Positions 8,643 to 9,745 of a stretch of 9,745 nucleotides of DNA are shown one piece after another. Within the stretch, counting starts at the first letter, position 1. The number at the start of each line of letters is the position of its first letter. Below the pieces are notes generated by a model. That model ran no database searches, was not told the origin of the DNA, and saw nothing but the letters and a program-made list of their open reading frames with translations. A program made the position numbers and the translations under genes. Origin of the DNA: Bacillota bacterium (GTDB taxonomy: Bacteria; Bacillota; Clostridia; Lachnospirales; Lachnospiraceae); contig JAEZJW010000215.1 in assembly GCA_023415595.1 (NCBI GenBank), positions 1 to 9,745 of the forward strand. The letters run 5' to 3'.

Positions 8643-8736
8643 GGTTAGCTATTACGGTTCTGATATCACAAACTTTATGCATTTTGTATTTTCGTTTATT
8701 CCATATTTCTTTCCCATAGGTAAATAATGACGATAG

Positions 8737-8762
8737 AAAAATGGGATTATTTAATAATCCCA
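8737..8762 (-). terminator. Probable intrinsic terminator of the RHS/small membrane protein unit
   Basis: On the minus strand TGGGATTATT, one central A and AATAATCCCA form a perfect 10-base inverted repeat (arms 8753-8762 and 8742-8751), realistically a stem of 7-8 pairs with a small loop. A T-run (8741-8737) follows directly. The stem is weak (three G-C pairs), but the arrangement is typical of an intrinsic terminator. The TAA stop of the 72-residue gene lies inside the hairpin, so a ribosome at the stop would cover it. Confidence 0.6.
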
Positions 8763-8969
8763 AATTAGTTTCCTTATTAAAGCAAGTAATAATATTATAT
8801 AACCACCAATAGCAAAATAACCTTTAATATTATTGGCTAACCACAAATTTTCATCAACATCTTCAGGCATTGGTTTACCAAGTCTCTTCTTTAAATTATA
8901 AATTACCAATGCAATAATTGGAGTACAAAACACAACAGCTCCAATAAGACCTGAAAGATATCCATCCAT
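8751..8969 (-). CDS. Small two-pass membrane protein, candidate immunity protein (72 aa)
   Basis: The ATG at 8969 is preceded at good distance by AGAGGA, which overlaps the stop of the RHS gene. Two hydrophobic segments are visible: about residues 5-25 (LSGLIGAVVFCTPIIALVIY) and about 50-66 (GYFAIGGYIILLLALIR). They are separated by a polar loop containing Lys/Arg and an acidic patch (PEDVDE). The first segment is followed by KKRLGK and the second by RK, so both ends of the loop region carry positive charge and the topology is ambiguous. The gene lies 9 bases behind the RHS tip and immediately before a terminator, the classic place for the immunity gene of an RHS toxin. Small integral-membrane immunity proteins are known for toxins that act at the membrane. 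I recognise no family. The immunity role rests on position only. Confidence 0.8.
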   Translation of the reverse strand: MDGYLSGLIGAVVFCTPIIALVIYNLKKRLGKPMPEDVDENLWLANNIKGYFAIGGYIILLLALIRKLIWDY

Positions 8970-8974
8970 TTGAT

Positions 8975-8980
8975 TCCTCT
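8975..8980 (-). promoter_or_regulatory. Ribosome binding site (AGAGGA) of the small membrane protein gene
   Basis: AGAGGA overlaps the TAG stop of the RHS gene and lies five bases before the ATG at 8969. It selects this ATG as the start and suggests that the two genes are translated as a coupled pair. Confidence 0.65.
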
Positions 8981-9745
8981 ATTTGGTATGCTTTCCAATA
9001 AATTTTACAGTATTACCCAATGCTTTATTATAGAGAAGCCCAACAACTTTAGCAAATTTCCCCATTTCAGATTTTTCAAAATGATTTCCAACAAGTTCAG
9101 ACATACTCGTTGTCGCTAAATCTATAGCTAATTCTCTAGAATTCAGTTTACCTTCCATCCAATTAATTGCATGGGGTCCATATGTAAATGTATTTGCCGC
9201 TGCGCTTGTAAATATTTTTGCTGGAGGAACAAATGTAGCAATATCATCTGCAGTACTACTGATTGCTTGCATTTCATCCAAGAAGCCATCAGGGTCAATC
9301 ATACCCAACATCAATCTATTATAATTTCTGCTGCCTCCTACAAGACCGGCTAAAGATCCAATTAGATAAATATTAAATTCATGTTCGCTTGTTGCAAGGC
9401 GTTCTAAAGTTTTAAAAAAATGTTCAGTCAAAAATGTCATGAATTTGAATGCAAATGAATTCACATTTTCAAAAGCTTCTGTATAAGCAATAGTCTTCCC
9501 GTTTGGATCAGTCAAAATAATTGGATTACTACTACAATATACATAAGCATTCCAGAACTGATCCGCCGGATCAACACTCATCCACATTCCAATCTCCGGA
9601 TCATGAAATCTCGCTCCGAAATAATACGCATTCAGCCCCGGCACTCCATAAACCGTATCTTCCCCTTCCCTGTCAAACTCTTTACCGGTAAACCGTTCTC
9701 TTTCCGGATCTGCACCAGGAGTAGCGATACCCGCCACTTCTTCCA
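8979..9745 (-). CDS. RHS protein, C-terminal end: RHS core terminus plus variable tip (5' end outside window)
   Basis: The frame is open to the right edge and the true start lies outside; the GTG at 9737 is an internal codon. Numbering from that GTG, residues 13-81 are the RHS repeat-associated core end: RERFTGKEFDREGED, AYYFGARFHDPEIGMWMSVD and the hinge DPNGK (77-81). In RHS proteins this core closes a beta-shell and is followed by an exchangeable toxin tip. The tip here is 171 residues, mostly helical in appearance, with one short hydrophobic Gly-containing stretch (IYLIGSLAGLVGG, 123-135). I see no nuclease, deaminase, ADP-ribosyltransferase or metalloprotease motif, so its activity is unknown. 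By hand count the core part (9541-9745) is near 50% GC and the tip (9001-9540) near 34%, the core/tip contrast known for RHS genes. A candidate immunity gene follows. Confidence 0.9.
   Translation of the reverse strand, partial: EEVAGIATPGADPERERFTGKEFDREGEDTVYGVPGLNAYYFGARFHDPEIGMWMSVDPADQFWNAYVYCSSNPIILTDPNGKTIAYTEAFENVNSFAFKFMTFLTEHFFKTLERLATSEHEFNIYLIGSLAGLVGGSRNYNRLMLGMIDPDGFLDEMQAISSTADDIATFVPPAKIFTSAAANTFTYGPHAINWMEGKLNSRELAIDLATTSMSELVGNHFEKSEMGKFAKVVGLLYNKALGNTVKFIGKHTK

Larger units (their letters stand above)
8365..8736 (-). other. AT-rich intergenic region upstream of the chaperone-shell operon
   Basis: About 370 bases without a supportable gene; the longest ATG-initiated frames I found by eye on the minus strand are only 12-14 codons. 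It follows the terminator of the RHS/immunity unit and precedes the OmpH-like gene, so it should hold the operon's promoter. It contains weak -10-like hexamers, an imperfect direct repeat and short AT palindromes. I see no RNA gene, CRISPR array or recognisable gene remnant, but short decayed fragments cannot be excluded by eye. Confidence 0.6.

Noticed and set aside
8365..8736. Remnant immunity gene, insertion sequence or RNA gene in the long gap
   Set aside because: No frame of useful length, no terminal inverted repeats with target duplication, and no tRNA-like or riboswitch-like structure that I can recognise.
9171..9353. Plus-strand 60-codon Cys-rich frame
   Set aside because: It is antisense to the RHS tip; the Cys-rich look comes from reading the tip codons backwards.

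Overview
The window is one-sided: every gene I can support lies on the minus strand, so transcription runs from high to low coordinates. The DNA is AT-rich. The encoded proteins (Sec signal peptides, a probable lipoprotein, a Skp/OmpH-type periplasmic chaperone, giant RHS-like surface proteins) point to a diderm bacterium. The shell motifs resemble those of Bacteroidota and other FCB-group bacteria, but several starts have clear AGGAG-type ribosome binding sites, which are uncommon in Bacteroidota. A non-Bacteroidota FCB relative or similar lineage is therefore possible. I cannot name the organism.

Layout in transcription order: (1) 9745-8979, the 3' end of an RHS gene entering from outside the window: the end of the RHS core, then a variable C-terminal tip after a DPNGK hinge. 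Composition drops sharply at about 9540, from roughly 50% to roughly 34% GC by hand count. (2) 8969-8751, a 72-residue protein with two membrane segments, 9 bases behind the RHS gene and in the position of a cognate immunity protein. (3) A hairpin with a T-run at 8762-8737 that overlaps its stop codon and probably terminates this unit. (4) About 370 bases of AT-rich non-coding DNA (8736-8365) with weak promoter-like hexamers and an imperfect direct repeat. (5) A tightly packed operon: an OmpH/Skp-like chaperone (8364-7834), a probable lipoprotein (7837-7238, ATGA overlap), a 2052-residue secreted RHS-shell-like protein (7236-1078, 1-base gap), and a secreted protein with a jelly-roll-like region and cadherin-like beta-sandwich repeats (1044-1, running off the left edge).

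How the genes may work together (inference): the RHS tip plus the small membrane protein looks like a polymorphic toxin/immunity pair. The second operon looks like a cell-envelope assembly in which a dedicated periplasmic holdase and a lipoprotein are made in translational coupling with a very large exported beta-rich protein. That giant carries the N-terminal shell motifs of RHS/YD proteins and two galactose-binding-like modules, but it stops at its first YD-like motif. It has no RHS core or toxin tip of its own in this window. The next gene starts with its own signal peptide and brings further beta-sandwich modules. The chaperone-lipoprotein-shell-adhesin arrangement beside a separate RHS toxin end is the most unusual aspect of the window.
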